Positions 34,337-44,141 of a stretch of 64,000 nt of DNA are shown piece after piece. Under the pieces are notes generated by a model. The model ran no database searches. It had not been told where the DNA came from and saw only the letters and a program-made list of their open reading frames with translations. A program made the translations under genes and the position numbers. This DNA comes from JBDHAC01 sp039588215 (GTDB taxonomy: Bacteria > Gemmatimonadota > Gemmatimonadetes > Palauibacterales > Palauibacteraceae): NCBI GenBank assembly GCA_039588215.1, contig JBDHAD010000015.1:18921-82920 (forward strand). Reading direction: 5' to 3'. Position 1 is the first letter of the stretch, and every line of letters begins with the position of its first letter.

Positions 34337-34936
34337 CTAGCGGCGCCCGCCCAGCAGGCTGCCGAGCAGACCCTTGCCGAGCCCCGCGAGGTCGTCGGCA
34401 ATGCTTCCGTCGTTGTCCGCGTCCAGCAACTTGGCGAGCCCGCCCAACTCGGGGGCCGCAGCTGCAGCTTGCCTGTGCTCCGCCCCCAGCAGGTCGGTGA
34501 GACCGCCCTGATCGAGCTGGCGCTCTCTCTTCTGGCGGCCGAGCGCTCCCATCACGAGCGGAGCGACCACGGCCATGAGTTGCGTGACCTTGGAGACGTC
34601 GAGACCGCTCGACTTCGCGACGCCCTGCTCGACGGCCGAACGCCGATCCCCGAGGATATGTCCGAGGATCCCATTCCCGTCATCCGTATTCGGCTGGCCC
34701 AGGAAACCGCCGAGGTCGTCCAGCACGCTGCCGTCGTGGTCGCGCTCGAGGGCGCGGTGCAGGGATGCCGCGCCTTCGGGCTGCGTGGCGTTTCGGGCCA
34801 GACCCTGAAACAGAAGTGGCAGGGTGGCACCGACCGCGGCTTGAGTGGACGAGCGATCGGCGCCCAGCTGCCGCGACAGCGGGCCGAGCGAGTCGCCCGT
34901 GAGTTGCTCGAGTAGCATGGAAAGAGTCGAAGACAT
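34337..34936 (-). CDS. DUF937/YidB-type protein
   Basis: 199 aa starting MSSTLSMLLEQLTGD at ATG 34936 (GGAGGGC upstream). Two repeats typical of DUF937 are seen: LPLLFQGLARNA...DHDGSVLDDLGGFLG and LGGLAKLLDADNDGSIADDLAGLGKGLLGSLLGG. Both contain D-x-D-G-S loops that resemble Ca-binding turns. No signal peptide is present. Function unknown; it lies 89 nt upstream of the LysM gene on the same strand and may be co-transcribed. Confidence 0.8.
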   Translation of the reverse strand: MSSTLSMLLEQLTGDSLGPLSRQLGADRSSTQAAVGATLPLLFQGLARNATQPEGAASLHRALERDHDGSVLDDLGGFLGQPNTDDGNGILGHILGDRRSAVEQGVAKSSGLDVSKVTQLMAVVAPLVMGALGRQKRERQLDQGGLTDLLGAEHRQAAAAAPELGGLAKLLDADNDGSIADDLAGLGKGLLGSLLGGRR

Positions 34937-35083
34937 CAATGCCCTCCGGTTGTTGATTTCGCAGAGTCGAACGTACGCACGCTGATCGGGCCCTGCCACG
35001 GCACGGCTGGCTTGCCATCGGACCGGACCGAGCTCGGAACCTTGGACACGCACTTCACGGGTTTGGTCACATGCGCCGTTGCG

Positions 35084-37621
35084 TCAGTCGGTCGGATCCA
35101 GGATGTCGTCTATCCGGACGACGGCGTCTTGCAGGTGGAGTCGCGTCACCCGATCCGGCCCGCGCCCCAGCGCGCGCTGGATCTCTCTCTTCAGCGTCTC
35201 GAGCTCGCCGCGCACGAACGCCCGGATATCGGACTGCGAGACATCCACGCGCGTGAGGAAGTTCCCTATGCCCCCGAATCCGAACAGGACTGGCGGGAGA
35301 TCGGAATCCATGAGAAATCCCATCCGCTCGAGGTGGCCGCGCTGCAGGTTCCGCCGGTACACGTCGATGGGAGCACCGCTCCGCAACTCGCTCCAGATGG
35401 CTCCCCTCAGGTCATCCAACATCTCGACCAACTCGTAGGAGTCGGGGCCGTTCCTGGCGCCGGCCTCGATCAAACGCTGCATGCGGCCCGGGTCGAGGAC
35501 CCGGTTCACCACGCCGACCTGGAGTCCGCGCATCCGATCGACCGTGGAGGGGTTCTCGATTCGGGAGAGGATCTGCTCGTCGATCATCCAGGTTGGTGGC
35601 TGGAAGGCCTGTTCGGCGAAGAACTGCATCGCGCGACGTTGGGTCGCCTCATCCACGAATTCGTACACGGGTCCCTCTTGCCCGACCGCCTTACGAGTAC
35701 GGGTGACGCCACCGATGTTCGTCACCACGTGGCCCATGTAACGGTTCCACTGGCCGATGACGTGGTTGTACAGCTCCTGGATCTCGGCGTAGTCCTTCCC
35801 GTCCTGCTCGTCTCGCGTCCATTCCATCAGATTCGGTAGGATCCGCTTGAGGTTCTCGATCCCGAGCGCCGACGCCTCCATGGCATCGGACCCGACCGCC
35901 TCGGTCAGGGACGTCGGGTCGATTCCGCTCGGATCGCCGAAGTAGTAGACCGGATCGCCCTCGTGCTCGCGGATCCACGCGTCGAGGGTCTCCTTCTCCT
36001 CGTCCGCGGATCCGGCGTCGAGGATCGGACGGTAGCCCCACATCACCGAGTATTTGTCATACGTGCCGATCTTCGGGTCGAAGCAGGCGCCCTCGTCCTC
36101 GGGTTGCGCGACGTAGTTGAAGCGCGCGTAGTCCATGATCGACGGCGCGACGCCTTCCCGGCACACGAAACCGGGCGCGCGGAGCGAGTCCACGGGGAAC
36201 GCGGCGCTCGCCTTCATGTTGTGAGGCAGCCCCAGGGTGTGTCCGACCTCGTGCGCGGCCACGAACCGGATCAGGCTCCCCATCACGGCGTCGTCGAACA
36301 GCACGCGGCGCGCTGCGGGGTTCGCCGCCGCCGTCTGAATGAAGTACCAGTTGCGCAGAAGATTCGCGACGTTGTGAAACCACCCGATGTCGCTCTCGAG
36401 AATCTCGCCTGTACGCGGGTCATGTACATGCGGTCCGAAGGCGTTCTGGACCTGTGAGGGAAACCAGCGGATCACGGAGTATCGGACGTCTTCCGGGCTG
36501 AACTCCGGATCTTGCTCGAACGAAGGCGGATCGCGGGCGATGATCGCGCTGCTGAACCCGGCCGCCTCGAACGCCACCTGCCAGTCCTCGATGCCGGCTT
36601 TCAGGTAAGGGCGCCATTTCTCCGGGGTCGCGGGGTCGATGTAGTACACGATGGGCTTCACCGGATCGACCAGCTCGCCGCGCCGGAATGCGGCCGTGTC
36701 GCTCGGCTCCAACCGCCAACGCGTCACGTAGCGCCTGGTCACCACCTTCTGATCGCTCCTCCCGTAGTCCACCTGCTGGACGCGAAAGAACCCGACGCGC
36801 TCGTCCCAGATTCGCGGCTGCATGGGCTCGTCGGGGAGCAAGATCATGGACTGGTTCATCTCGATCGACATCGCCCCCGTGGTCGGGTTCGAAGGCGGCC
36901 GCTGCGCGTTGTAGGTCAGGACGTGGCGAACCTCGACATTGCGTGGGAAGCTCTTGGCCCACTCGATGAAGGTTCGGCTCTCATCGAGCGATCGGACCCG
37001 AAACGCCTCGCGGCTGCTGTTGCTCAGCCCGATCATGGGTACGTCCTTCGTGAACAGCTCCGTCGCATCGATGACCACGCTGGTGCTGTCTTCGTTCTCC
37101 GCCTGGATCGCGAAAGAGCGGACGATCGGCTCGAAGTTGGACCTCCGGACGGCCTCGTAGATGGGCAGGGAGTCATCGGCCACGTTCACGTGCGAGACGA
37201 TGCGCAGGAGGATCTCGTCGTCCTGGTTTTCGTCCCAGCGCAGCGTCTGTGTGTTGGTCTTGATCCCGCCGTAACCCAGGCCAGTCGCGGTGCGCGCGGT
37301 TCGAGACACGAGCAGGATCTCCCGTCCGAGGATCGGACGCGGGATTTCGAACAGCAGTTTCTCATCGACCGTGTGCACGATGAACAGACCCGAGTCCGTC
37401 ACGGCCTCGGCCGTCACGACCTCGCTGTACGGCTTCTTCTCCTCTTCCTGGTCCCCGCGGGCACCGGGCCCTCCTGGCCCCGAGCGGGCCGCCTGCGGAC
37501 CGGTCCCGGACGGAGCCTGCCGGGGGGCGACGCAGGCCGACGTCAGTAAGACCAGCGGCAGCCAGATGGCAACCGCGACTCCGCGACGGGCCGTTCGGGC
37601 GATCATACCTGGTACGCTCAT
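35084..37621 (-). CDS. Zinc-dependent metalloprotease lipoprotein (DUF5117 type)
   Basis: 845-aa envelope protease. A lipoprotein signal (VLLTSAC, Cys about residue 30) is followed by a Gly/Pro-rich linker and a DUF5117-like domain (GLFIVHTVDEKLLFEIP, DEILLRIVSHVN, about residues 60-330). The metzincin-like catalytic site is H457-E-V-G-H461-T-L-G-L-P-H467-N, with the downstream SIMDYARFNYVAQPED Met-turn-like segment. The C-terminal 250 residues are helical. The start at 37621 has GAGG 6 nt upstream. It is probably anchored to the outer membrane and degrades peptides; the natural substrate is unknown. Confidence 0.85.
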   Translation of the reverse strand: MSVPGMIARTARRGVAVAIWLPLVLLTSACVAPRQAPSGTGPQAARSGPGGPGARGDQEEEKKPYSEVVTAEAVTDSGLFIVHTVDEKLLFEIPRPILGREILLVSRTARTATGLGYGGIKTNTQTLRWDENQDDEILLRIVSHVNVADDSLPIYEAVRRSNFEPIVRSFAIQAENEDSTSVVIDATELFTKDVPMIGLSNSSREAFRVRSLDESRTFIEWAKSFPRNVEVRHVLTYNAQRPPSNPTTGAMSIEMNQSMILLPDEPMQPRIWDERVGFFRVQQVDYGRSDQKVVTRRYVTRWRLEPSDTAAFRRGELVDPVKPIVYYIDPATPEKWRPYLKAGIEDWQVAFEAAGFSSAIIARDPPSFEQDPEFSPEDVRYSVIRWFPSQVQNAFGPHVHDPRTGEILESDIGWFHNVANLLRNWYFIQTAAANPAARRVLFDDAVMGSLIRFVAAHEVGHTLGLPHNMKASAAFPVDSLRAPGFVCREGVAPSIMDYARFNYVAQPEDEGACFDPKIGTYDKYSVMWGYRPILDAGSADEEKETLDAWIREHEGDPVYYFGDPSGIDPTSLTEAVGSDAMEASALGIENLKRILPNLMEWTRDEQDGKDYAEIQELYNHVIGQWNRYMGHVVTNIGGVTRTRKAVGQEGPVYEFVDEATQRRAMQFFAEQAFQPPTWMIDEQILSRIENPSTVDRMRGLQVGVVNRVLDPGRMQRLIEAGARNGPDSYELVEMLDDLRGAIWSELRSGAPIDVYRRNLQRGHLERMGFLMDSDLPPVLFGFGGIGNFLTRVDVSQSDIRAFVRGELETLKREIQRALGRGPDRVTRLHLQDAVVRIDDILDPTD

Positions 37622-37663
37622 CCTGTTCCTCGAGATCGAGCTTGAGTCATATGGTGGTCCCTG

Positions 37664-37792
37664 CCGCGTCTGGCGGAGGCGCCTCTGAAACGGGCCGGAA
37701 AGTAGAAGTGGAGGGGAGCCGAGGCCAGTAAACGAGGTGGCGCCGCTCGCTCGCCAGACGCGGTCGCGCCGCTCGCTCGCCAGACGCGGTCG
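37664..37792. repeat. Tandem 26-bp repeat with an inverted partial copy
   Basis: Two identical 26-bp units lie head to tail (37741-37766 and 37767-37792), with the first letters of a third after them. The 12-bp core CGCCAGACGCGG occurs inverted at 37664-37675. It lies in the intergenic region between the divergent metalloprotease and SnoaL lipoprotein genes. Confidence 0.7.
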
Positions 37793-37902
37793 CGCCCTCG
37801 ATCGGCCCCTTTCGAGATTGACGGCGCCAGTGGCACAGGCTAGCGTACTCCCCTGCGGATCCCCCTGTCAGGTCCCGAAGTGTCCCCACAAGGAGGTGTA
37901 CC

Positions 37903-38826
37903 GTGACGTTCCGTTCAGCCATTCCTGTCGTATTCGGTCTCCTGATCACGGCGTGCGCTCCCGAAGCCGAGCAGGCGGCCGAGGAAATGGCGGAGGCCAC
38001 GACGCAGGAGTACGAGAGCGCCGGCAGTCTGATTGCCACGCTCGAGAGCAACTACGAGGAGCACTACAACCTCGGCCACGCGAGCATGGTCGCAGACCTG
38101 TACGCGGATGACGCGATCGTCATGAACGCGAACTCCGCCGTGAACAAGGGTCGCGACGCGATCACCGCGTCCTTGGAAGAGTTCATTACCACGTTCTCCC
38201 CCGTGCTCACGATCAACCCGGCCGAGCAGGTGATGGTGGGTGATTGGGTGGTGGACCGCGGCAGCTACACGCAGGAGATCTCGCCCGAGGGCGGCGACGC
38301 CGTCACGCTGAGCGGTTACTACATGAGCCTCTCTCAGCGAACCGAGGAGGGGCTGCGACTCCACCGGCTCGCCGTGAACAGCGATGGACCTCCCCCGATC
38401 CCGATGCCCGGGCCGGAGATGGTGGAGACCGAGGCGATGAGCGGCGGTCCGCTGGCCGATTTGATCGCCTTGTACGCCGAGCATTACAACATGGGTCACG
38501 AGTCGATGGTGTCCGACCTGTATACCGAGGACGGCGTGTCCATGTTCGCCGAGGCGCCGGCGTCGAACGGGCGCGCGGCGATCGAAGCGGCGATCGCGGA
38601 AAGAATGGGCGAGGGGTCCCCCCAGCTCACGATCATGGATGCCGAGACCGTTATGCTCGGTGAAGGTTGGGCCGTGGACCGCGGTCACTACACGGTCGAG
38701 GCGACCGTAGAGGGCCAGAGCGTGACGCAATCGGGCACCTACATGAGCCTCTGTCGCGAGATGGACGACGGGTCGTGGAAGCTCCATTGGGGGCTCACCA
38801 ACGCGGTGCCTATGCCCGCGATCTAA
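37903..38826 (+). CDS. Lipoprotein with two tandem SnoaL-like (DUF4440-type) domains
   Basis: 307 aa. A lipobox LLITAC sits at residues 13-18. Two homologous NTF2/SnoaL-like domains follow: first about 40-165 (YEEHYNLGHASMVADLYADDAIVMN ... DWVVDRGSYTQEI ... GYYMSLSQR) and second about 185-305 (YAEHYNMGHESMVSDLYTEDGVSMF ... GWAVDRGHYTVEA ... GTYMSLCRE). The internal duplication is obvious. The GTG start 37903 has an ideal AAGGAGGTG 4 nt upstream. The fold usually binds small hydrophobic ligands or acts as a simple enzyme; no catalytic residues can be assigned. Confidence 0.8.
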   Translation: MTFRSAIPVVFGLLITACAPEAEQAAEEMAEATTQEYESAGSLIATLESNYEEHYNLGHASMVADLYADDAIVMNANSAVNKGRDAITASLEEFITTFSPVLTINPAEQVMVGDWVVDRGSYTQEISPEGGDAVTLSGYYMSLSQRTEEGLRLHRLAVNSDGPPPIPMPGPEMVETEAMSGGPLADLIALYAEHYNMGHESMVSDLYTEDGVSMFAEAPASNGRAAIEAAIAERMGEGSPQLTIMDAETVMLGEGWAVDRGHYTVEATVEGQSVTQSGTYMSLCREMDDGSWKLHWGLTNAVPMPAI

Positions 38827-39041
38827 GGACCGGGAGCCGCGGCGCTCGGCGCGATCGTCGCGGTGCGCCGGCCAGCCGGCCAGCGGGCGCTAGTGAAGAC
38901 TAGAAGAACCGTGGTGGGCACAAGACGCGGTCGTCGCGAGTTCCTGAGAGAGGATCCCGGCGACCGCGTCGCTCATCCCGCGCTACAGCCGGAAATGGAG
39001 GTGCTTGCGAGAACCGCTACCCTCCGACTCCATTCACTCCC

Positions 39042-40490
39042 ATGACGACGCCGAGACGAATCGGCCTGCTCGCGGGCCCTGCTCTACTCGCGCTCATGCT
39101 GGCCCTTCCGACCCCGGAGGGACTCGATGCCCCCGCGTGGCGGACGGCCGCCGTCGGCATACTGATGGCGGTGTGGTGGCTCACGGAAGCGATCCCGATC
39201 CCGGCCACCGCCCTGGTTCCGCTGGTTCTGTTCCCGCTCGTCGGCGCCGGAAGCATCAGAGAGGCGGCGGCGCCGTTCGCCAACCCCATCATCTACCTGT
39301 TCCTGGGCGGATTCCTAATCGCGCTCGCCATGCAACGATGGGGGCTACACCGGCGCATCGCCCTCAACATCCTCTCTCGAGTAGGCTCCCGTCCGCACGC
39401 GTTGATCGGCGGATTCATGGGTGCCACGGCGTTTCTGAGCATGTGGGTCAGCAATTCGGCGGTGGCGCTTCTCATGCTGCCGATCGGTCTGTCGGTGATC
39501 CAGTTCAGCAAAGCGGGGCAGCCGGAGGGTGCCCCGGCCGGCCCGGAAGCGCCGTTCGGGGTCGCTCTCATGCTGGGGATCGCGTACGCGGCCAATGTCG
39601 GAGGCATGGCGACGCTGGTGGGCACACCACCGAACGCCCTGCTGGCCGGCTATTTGTCCGAGTCGCACGGTCTCGAGGTCGGGTTCGGACAATGGATGCT
39701 ACTCGGCCTGCCTCTCGTCATCGTCGCGCTCCCACTCGTATACCTGATCCTGACCCGTCTGGCCTTTCGGCTCCGACGGCTCGAGCTGAGCGGCGCAGGC
39801 GATCTGATCCGACAGGAAGTGGAGTCGCTCGGGCCGATGCGAAGACCGGAGAGGCTCGTGACCTTCGTGTTCGTCGCGGCCGGGACCCTGTGGATCACCC
39901 GCCCGCTGCTCGCCCGTTGGCTGCCCGGGATCTCGGATCCGGGAATCGCGATCGCCTGCGGGCTGCTGTTGTTCATCCTGCCGGCGGGGAAGGGGCGCGG
40001 ACGAGTGCTGGACTGGGAATGGGCCGAGCGACTCCCCTGGGGTGTACTCGTCCTGTTCGGCGGCGGGCTCAGCCTCGCGGCCGCGATCGACCGAACCGGC
40101 CTGAACACATGGCTGGGTCATGGTGCCGCGGCGTTCGCCGATTGGCCGCCGTTTCTGTTCGTACTGGTCGTGACCCTGGTGGTCGTCCTGCTCACGGAGC
40201 TCACGAGCAACACGGCCACTGCCGCCGCGTTCCTGCCCATCCTGGGTGCGGCCGCGTTGGAGATCGGCTGGGATCCGCGGTTGCTCGCCGTCCCTGCGGC
40301 GCTGGCGGCGAGCTGCGCGTTCATGCTTCCGATCGCAACACCGCCGAACGCGATCGTGTACGGCAGCGGCCAGGTCACGGTGCCTCAGATGGCCCGTGCC
40401 GGAGTGTGGCTCAACGCCGTCATGGCTCTCCTGATCACCGTGTTCGCCATGGTTCTCATGCCGCTCGTGTTCAGCGATCTGACGCGGTAG
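39042..40490 (+). CDS. SLC13/DASS-family transporter
   Basis: 482-aa inner-membrane carrier with about 11 hydrophobic helices. The two SNT-type signatures of divalent anion:Na+ symporters are present: MWVSNSAVALLMLPIG (about residues 130-145) and TELTSNTATAAAFLPILG (about 385-402). An early WWLTEAIPIPATALVP is also typical. Likely substrates are dicarboxylates, citrate or sulfate with Na+; the exact one cannot be read from sequence. It appears monocistronic. Confidence 0.88.
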   Translation: MTTPRRIGLLAGPALLALMLALPTPEGLDAPAWRTAAVGILMAVWWLTEAIPIPATALVPLVLFPLVGAGSIREAAAPFANPIIYLFLGGFLIALAMQRWGLHRRIALNILSRVGSRPHALIGGFMGATAFLSMWVSNSAVALLMLPIGLSVIQFSKAGQPEGAPAGPEAPFGVALMLGIAYAANVGGMATLVGTPPNALLAGYLSESHGLEVGFGQWMLLGLPLVIVALPLVYLILTRLAFRLRRLELSGAGDLIRQEVESLGPMRRPERLVTFVFVAAGTLWITRPLLARWLPGISDPGIAIACGLLLFILPAGKGRGRVLDWEWAERLPWGVLVLFGGGLSLAAAIDRTGLNTWLGHGAAAFADWPPFLFVLVVTLVVVLLTELTSNTATAAAFLPILGAAALEIGWDPRLLAVPAALAASCAFMLPIATPPNAIVYGSGQVTVPQMARAGVWLNAVMALLITVFAMVLMPLVFSDLTR

Positions 40491-40647
40491 CCGGCTCTGA
40501 GCGGGCGTTGCGTAGCTTTCCCCCGCCGCGCGCGGAGGGTACCTTTGGGCGCTTTCCTGTGAACGGGTTTGCCCCCTGGCGGGTACACTCCAGACCGGAC
40601 CGCCGAGCGGGATCAACGGACGACATCAACCGATGGTGTGCTCTTAG

Positions 40648-42357
40648 ATGTTTTCCACCCTGAAATGGCGCGTGGGGATGATCATCACCCTCCTCGTGCT
40701 CTGTGGCTTCGCGCTCCTGCCCAAGGAGGGCCCCGACGGCGAGCGAATCCCACCGCTCAATCTCGGGCTCGATCTCCAGGGCGGGATGCACCTCGCGGTC
40801 GAGATCGACGACCCGGATGAGACGATCGCCGCCGACGCGGGCGATGATGCGCTCGAGCGGACGCTGACGACGATCCGCAACCGGATTGACGAGTTCGGTG
40901 TCAGGGAGCCCACGATCCAGCGCGCGGGCAACCGGATCATCGTCGAGTTGGCGGGAATCCAGGATCGGGAGCGGGCGAGGGCGATCGTCGAGCGCACCGC
41001 GTACATGGAATTCAAGATCGTCACGGACGGATCGGCGTTTATCCAGGCGCTACCGCGCATGGACCGGGCGGTCGTGAACGAGATCGGAGAAGAGAATCTC
41101 CAGCGGGCACCGATCACTACGGATGTCGACCTCACCCAGATTCTCGAAGGTGCCGGGGCCGCCGACTCGCAGCAGGTCACGCCTGCCGATAGCGCGGGTG
41201 AACCCGATCCTGCGGCCCCCGACTCCGCCGCCGTCAGCGCGCCAGCGGCGGAGGGCGAGCAGGCCGCGGACACGGTCGACAGCCCCATCACGGGAGCCGA
41301 GCTGCGCCCGCTCACGGCGCTTCTGAGCACGGGGCAGATCGCCGGGGAGTTCTTCGTGGCGGAGCAGGACGTGCCCACGGTGGAGCGCTACCTGGCGCTC
41401 GAATCGGTGCAGGCCCTCGTGCCGCGCGAAGTCACGCTCCACTGGGGGGTGGAGCAATTCGCGGCCGGTGGGACTTCCTACCGCCCGCTGTATGTCCTGG
41501 ACTCGGAACCGCTCCTCACGGGGGAGTTCCTCCAGGACGCGGGCCCGGCCAACCGGGACCCTACGTTCAACCGCCCGATCGTGCCGTTCGAGACGACGCG
41601 TCGTGGTGCTCGCCTGTTCGAGCGCGGTACGAGCCGGCATGTCGGCGACAACATGGCGATTGTGTTGGATCAGCGCGTGCAGAGCTACGCGGTGATCCGC
41701 AGCACGCTCAGTCGTCGCGCACAGATCGAGCTCGCCCCGGGGGCCTCGTTCCAGGAGGCCCAGGACCTGGCCCTCGTCCTCCGCGCGGGCGCGCTGCCCA
41801 TGCCGATACGGATCGTGGAGGAGCGCAGCGTCGGTCCGTCGCTGGGCGCCGACTCGATCCGACAGGGCCGCACCGCCTTCATGATCGGGATAATCGCGGT
41901 CGTGGTCGTGATGATCGGGTACTACCACCTGGCGGGGGTGCTCGCCGTAACGGCGATGGCGGGTTACGTCGTCTTCGTAATGGGGGGGCTGGCCGGACTC
42001 GATGCCACCCTCACCCTCCCGGGGATCGCCGGGCTGATTCTCTCGGTGGGGATGGCGGTGGATGCGAACGTCCTGATCTTCGAGCGCATCCGAGAAGAGC
42101 TGGACGCGGGCAAGACGCCGCGTACGGCGGTGGAGGCCGGGTTCTCGAACGCGCTCTCCGCGATCGTGGACGCCAACCTGACGACGTTGATCACCGGCAT
42201 CATCCTGTTTCAGTTCGGGACCGGGCCGGTTCGTGGGTTCGCGGTGACACTGTGCATCGGGATCCTGGCCTCGTTCTTCTCGGCGATCTACGTGACCCGA
42301 ACGCTGTTCATGATCTACCTGAACCGACGCGGCACCAGCGAGTCGGTGAGCATCTAG
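40648..42357 (+). CDS. secD: Protein translocase subunit SecD
   Basis: 569-aa inner-membrane protein that uses the proton gradient with SecF to pull proteins through SecYEG. The first helix is at residues 5-22, followed by the signature LGLDLQGGMHLAVEID (about 34-49). A large periplasmic P1 domain includes an Ala/Pro/Asp-rich insertion around 168-205. It ends in the RND-type membrane domain with AGLILSVGMAVDANVLIFERIREEL near 472-496. secF follows after 46 nt. Confidence 0.96.
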   Translation: MFSTLKWRVGMIITLLVLCGFALLPKEGPDGERIPPLNLGLDLQGGMHLAVEIDDPDETIAADAGDDALERTLTTIRNRIDEFGVREPTIQRAGNRIIVELAGIQDRERARAIVERTAYMEFKIVTDGSAFIQALPRMDRAVVNEIGEENLQRAPITTDVDLTQILEGAGAADSQQVTPADSAGEPDPAAPDSAAVSAPAAEGEQAADTVDSPITGAELRPLTALLSTGQIAGEFFVAEQDVPTVERYLALESVQALVPREVTLHWGVEQFAAGGTSYRPLYVLDSEPLLTGEFLQDAGPANRDPTFNRPIVPFETTRRGARLFERGTSRHVGDNMAIVLDQRVQSYAVIRSTLSRRAQIELAPGASFQEAQDLALVLRAGALPMPIRIVEERSVGPSLGADSIRQGRTAFMIGIIAVVVVMIGYYHLAGVLAVTAMAGYVVFVMGGLAGLDATLTLPGIAGLILSVGMAVDANVLIFERIREELDAGKTPRTAVEAGFSNALSAIVDANLTTLITGIILFQFGTGPVRGFAVTLCIGILASFFSAIYVTRTLFMIYLNRRGTSESVSI

Positions 42358-42403
42358 TGACAGAAACCCGCTGGGGTCCCCCAGCGATCCGCGTAGAGGT
42401 GGC

Positions 42404-43354
42404 ATGAGGCTCTTTCACGACGCGAAGTACGATTTTCTCGGTATCCGGAGGCGGGCGTACATCCTGTCGGCGACGCTGATCGTGATCGGTATGGTCTCGA
42501 TCGCCGTCCACCGCGGACTGAACGCGGGAGTGGAGTTCACGGGTGGGACCCTCCTCCAGGTCCGTTTCACCGAGCAGGTCGACGTCGGTCAGCTGCGCGA
42601 CGCATTGACCGCGGCCGGCTTCGAAGGCGCCCAGATCCAGCAGCTGCGAGCTGCGGGCGTGGGCGGTGGGGAAACGGTCAGCGAGTTCCTGTTTCGCGTG
42701 CAAGCGTTCGAAGGCGCGGGCGGAGAAGGCGTGGGATCGCTGTTCGGCAGCGCGCTGGAGTCACGCTTCGAGCCCGATCAGTTCGAGATCGTCCGCGTCG
42801 AAGCCGTGGGACCGAGAGTCGGGGGCGAGCTCCAGGTCAAGGCGACCTCGGCGATCCTTCTCTCGTTCCTGTTGACGCTCATCTATCTGGCGTTCCGGTT
42901 CGAGTGGAGGTTCGGCGTGGCGGCGGTGGTTGCCACCGTGCACGACATCTTGATCACGTTCGGATTCATCTCGCTCCTGAACGTGGAGATCACGCTCGCC
43001 ACCGTCGCGGCGCTCCTCACGATCGTCGGGTATTCGCTGAACGACACGATCGTCGTGTTCGACCGCGTACGAGAGAACCTGCGAAAGAAGCGGAAGGAGC
43101 CGTATATCCGGACGCTGAATCGCAGCATCAACGAGACGCTACCACGGACGGTGCTGACGAGCGGTACGACTCTGGTCGCACTAGGATCCCTCTTCCTGCT
43201 CGGCGGAGCGGTCATCCGCCCGTTCGCGCTCGTGTTGATCCTGGGTGTGTTCATCGGGACCTATTCCTCCATCTTCGTCGCGTCTCCCGCCCTGCTGGAG
43301 ATCCACGACGCCGAGCGCCGCCGGTCCGCGCGAGCGGCCCACGCCGCCGGCTAA
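42404..43354 (+). CDS. secF: Protein translocase subunit SecF
   Basis: 316-aa partner of SecD. The first helix (about residues 19-37) is followed by GVEFTGGTLLQVRF (44-57). The RND-like helices include LLTIVGYSLNDTIVVFDRVRENLRK (about 201-225) and SINETLPRTVLTSGTTLVALGSL. Length and order after secD are standard. Its end precedes tatD by 19 nt, so both may share one transcript. Confidence 0.96.
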   Translation: MRLFHDAKYDFLGIRRRAYILSATLIVIGMVSIAVHRGLNAGVEFTGGTLLQVRFTEQVDVGQLRDALTAAGFEGAQIQQLRAAGVGGGETVSEFLFRVQAFEGAGGEGVGSLFGSALESRFEPDQFEIVRVEAVGPRVGGELQVKATSAILLSFLLTLIYLAFRFEWRFGVAAVVATVHDILITFGFISLLNVEITLATVAALLTIVGYSLNDTIVVFDRVRENLRKKRKEPYIRTLNRSINETLPRTVLTSGTTLVALGSLFLLGGAVIRPFALVLILGVFIGTYSSIFVASPALLEIHDAERRRSARAAHAAG

Positions 43355-43373
43355 CGCCACGGCGCGGTCTGTC

Positions 43374-44141
43374 GTGGAGACCCCGCCGCTCTTCGATTCA
43401 CACCTTCACCTCACCAGCGCGCGCTTCGAGGAGGATCGAGGCGACGCGCTGGATCGAGCTCGCGCAGCCGGCGTGACCGAGATGGTCACGATCGCCACCG
43501 GTCCCGAAGACTCCCGACGGGCGATCCGGCTGGCAGAGGCCGCGCCCGGCGTATGGGCGAGCGCGGGACTGCACCCGCACGACGCTGCCCGGTTCTCGGA
43601 CGACCTGTTCCGGGAGATCGAGGACCTCGCCCGGAGCGAGGCGGTCGTGGCCCTCGGCGAGACCGGCCTGGATTATCATTACGACCACGCGCCCCGAGAG
43701 GTGCAGATCGAGAGCTTCCGTGCTCACCTGGAGGCCGGGTCGCGGACCGGGCTGCCGGTCGTCGTGCACTCACGGGCGGCCGACGACGACACGAACGAGC
43801 TGCTGTCCGAGTTCGCCGGACGGGCCACCGGAGTGCTGCACTGCTTCACTGCGGGATTAGCCCTGCTGGAAGCGGGACTCGAGCTGGGCTGGTTCGCCTC
43901 GTTCTCCGGAATCGTCAGCTTCGTCGATGAGTTGGCGCCCCTCGTGCGGGCCGTGCCCGACGACCGTCTCCTGATCGAAACGGACAGCCCCTATCTGGCA
44001 CCGGTCCCGAAGCGGGGCCGCCGCAACGAACCCGCGTTCCTACCGTTCACCTGCGGGGCGGTCGCGCGGATTCGGGGTACCGAGCACAATGAGATCGCGA
44101 CTTTGACACGGGCCAACGCACGACGATTCTATGGTGTCTAG
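43374..44141 (+). CDS. tatD: TatD-family metal-dependent DNase
   Basis: 255 aa TIM-barrel hydrolase (3'-5' DNase / D-aminoacyl-tRNA deacylase-like family). Metal ligands are DSHLHL (H10, H12), GETGLDYHYDHAP, VVVHSRAADDD and LLIETDSPYLAP with the final Asp. GTG 43374 gives the usual short N-terminus; the longer open frame lies within secF. It overlaps mutL by 11 nt and so begins a coupled run of repair and metabolic genes. Confidence 0.92.
   Translation: METPPLFDSHLHLTSARFEEDRGDALDRARAAGVTEMVTIATGPEDSRRAIRLAEAAPGVWASAGLHPHDAARFSDDLFREIEDLARSEAVVALGETGLDYHYDHAPREVQIESFRAHLEAGSRTGLPVVVHSRAADDDTNELLSEFAGRATGVLHCFTAGLALLEAGLELGWFASFSGIVSFVDELAPLVRAVPDDRLLIETDSPYLAPVPKRGRRNEPAFLPFTCGAVARIRGTEHNEIATLTRANARRFYGV

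Noticed and set aside
36512..37549. 345-codon plus-strand open frame opposite the metalloprotease
   Set aside because: It is a GC-rich antisense shadow; the minus-strand protein has a lipobox, HExxH motif and family similarity.
38863..39045. 60-codon Arg-rich frame before the SLC13 gene
   Set aside because: No ribosome-binding site, no family resemblance, and it overlaps the next gene's start.
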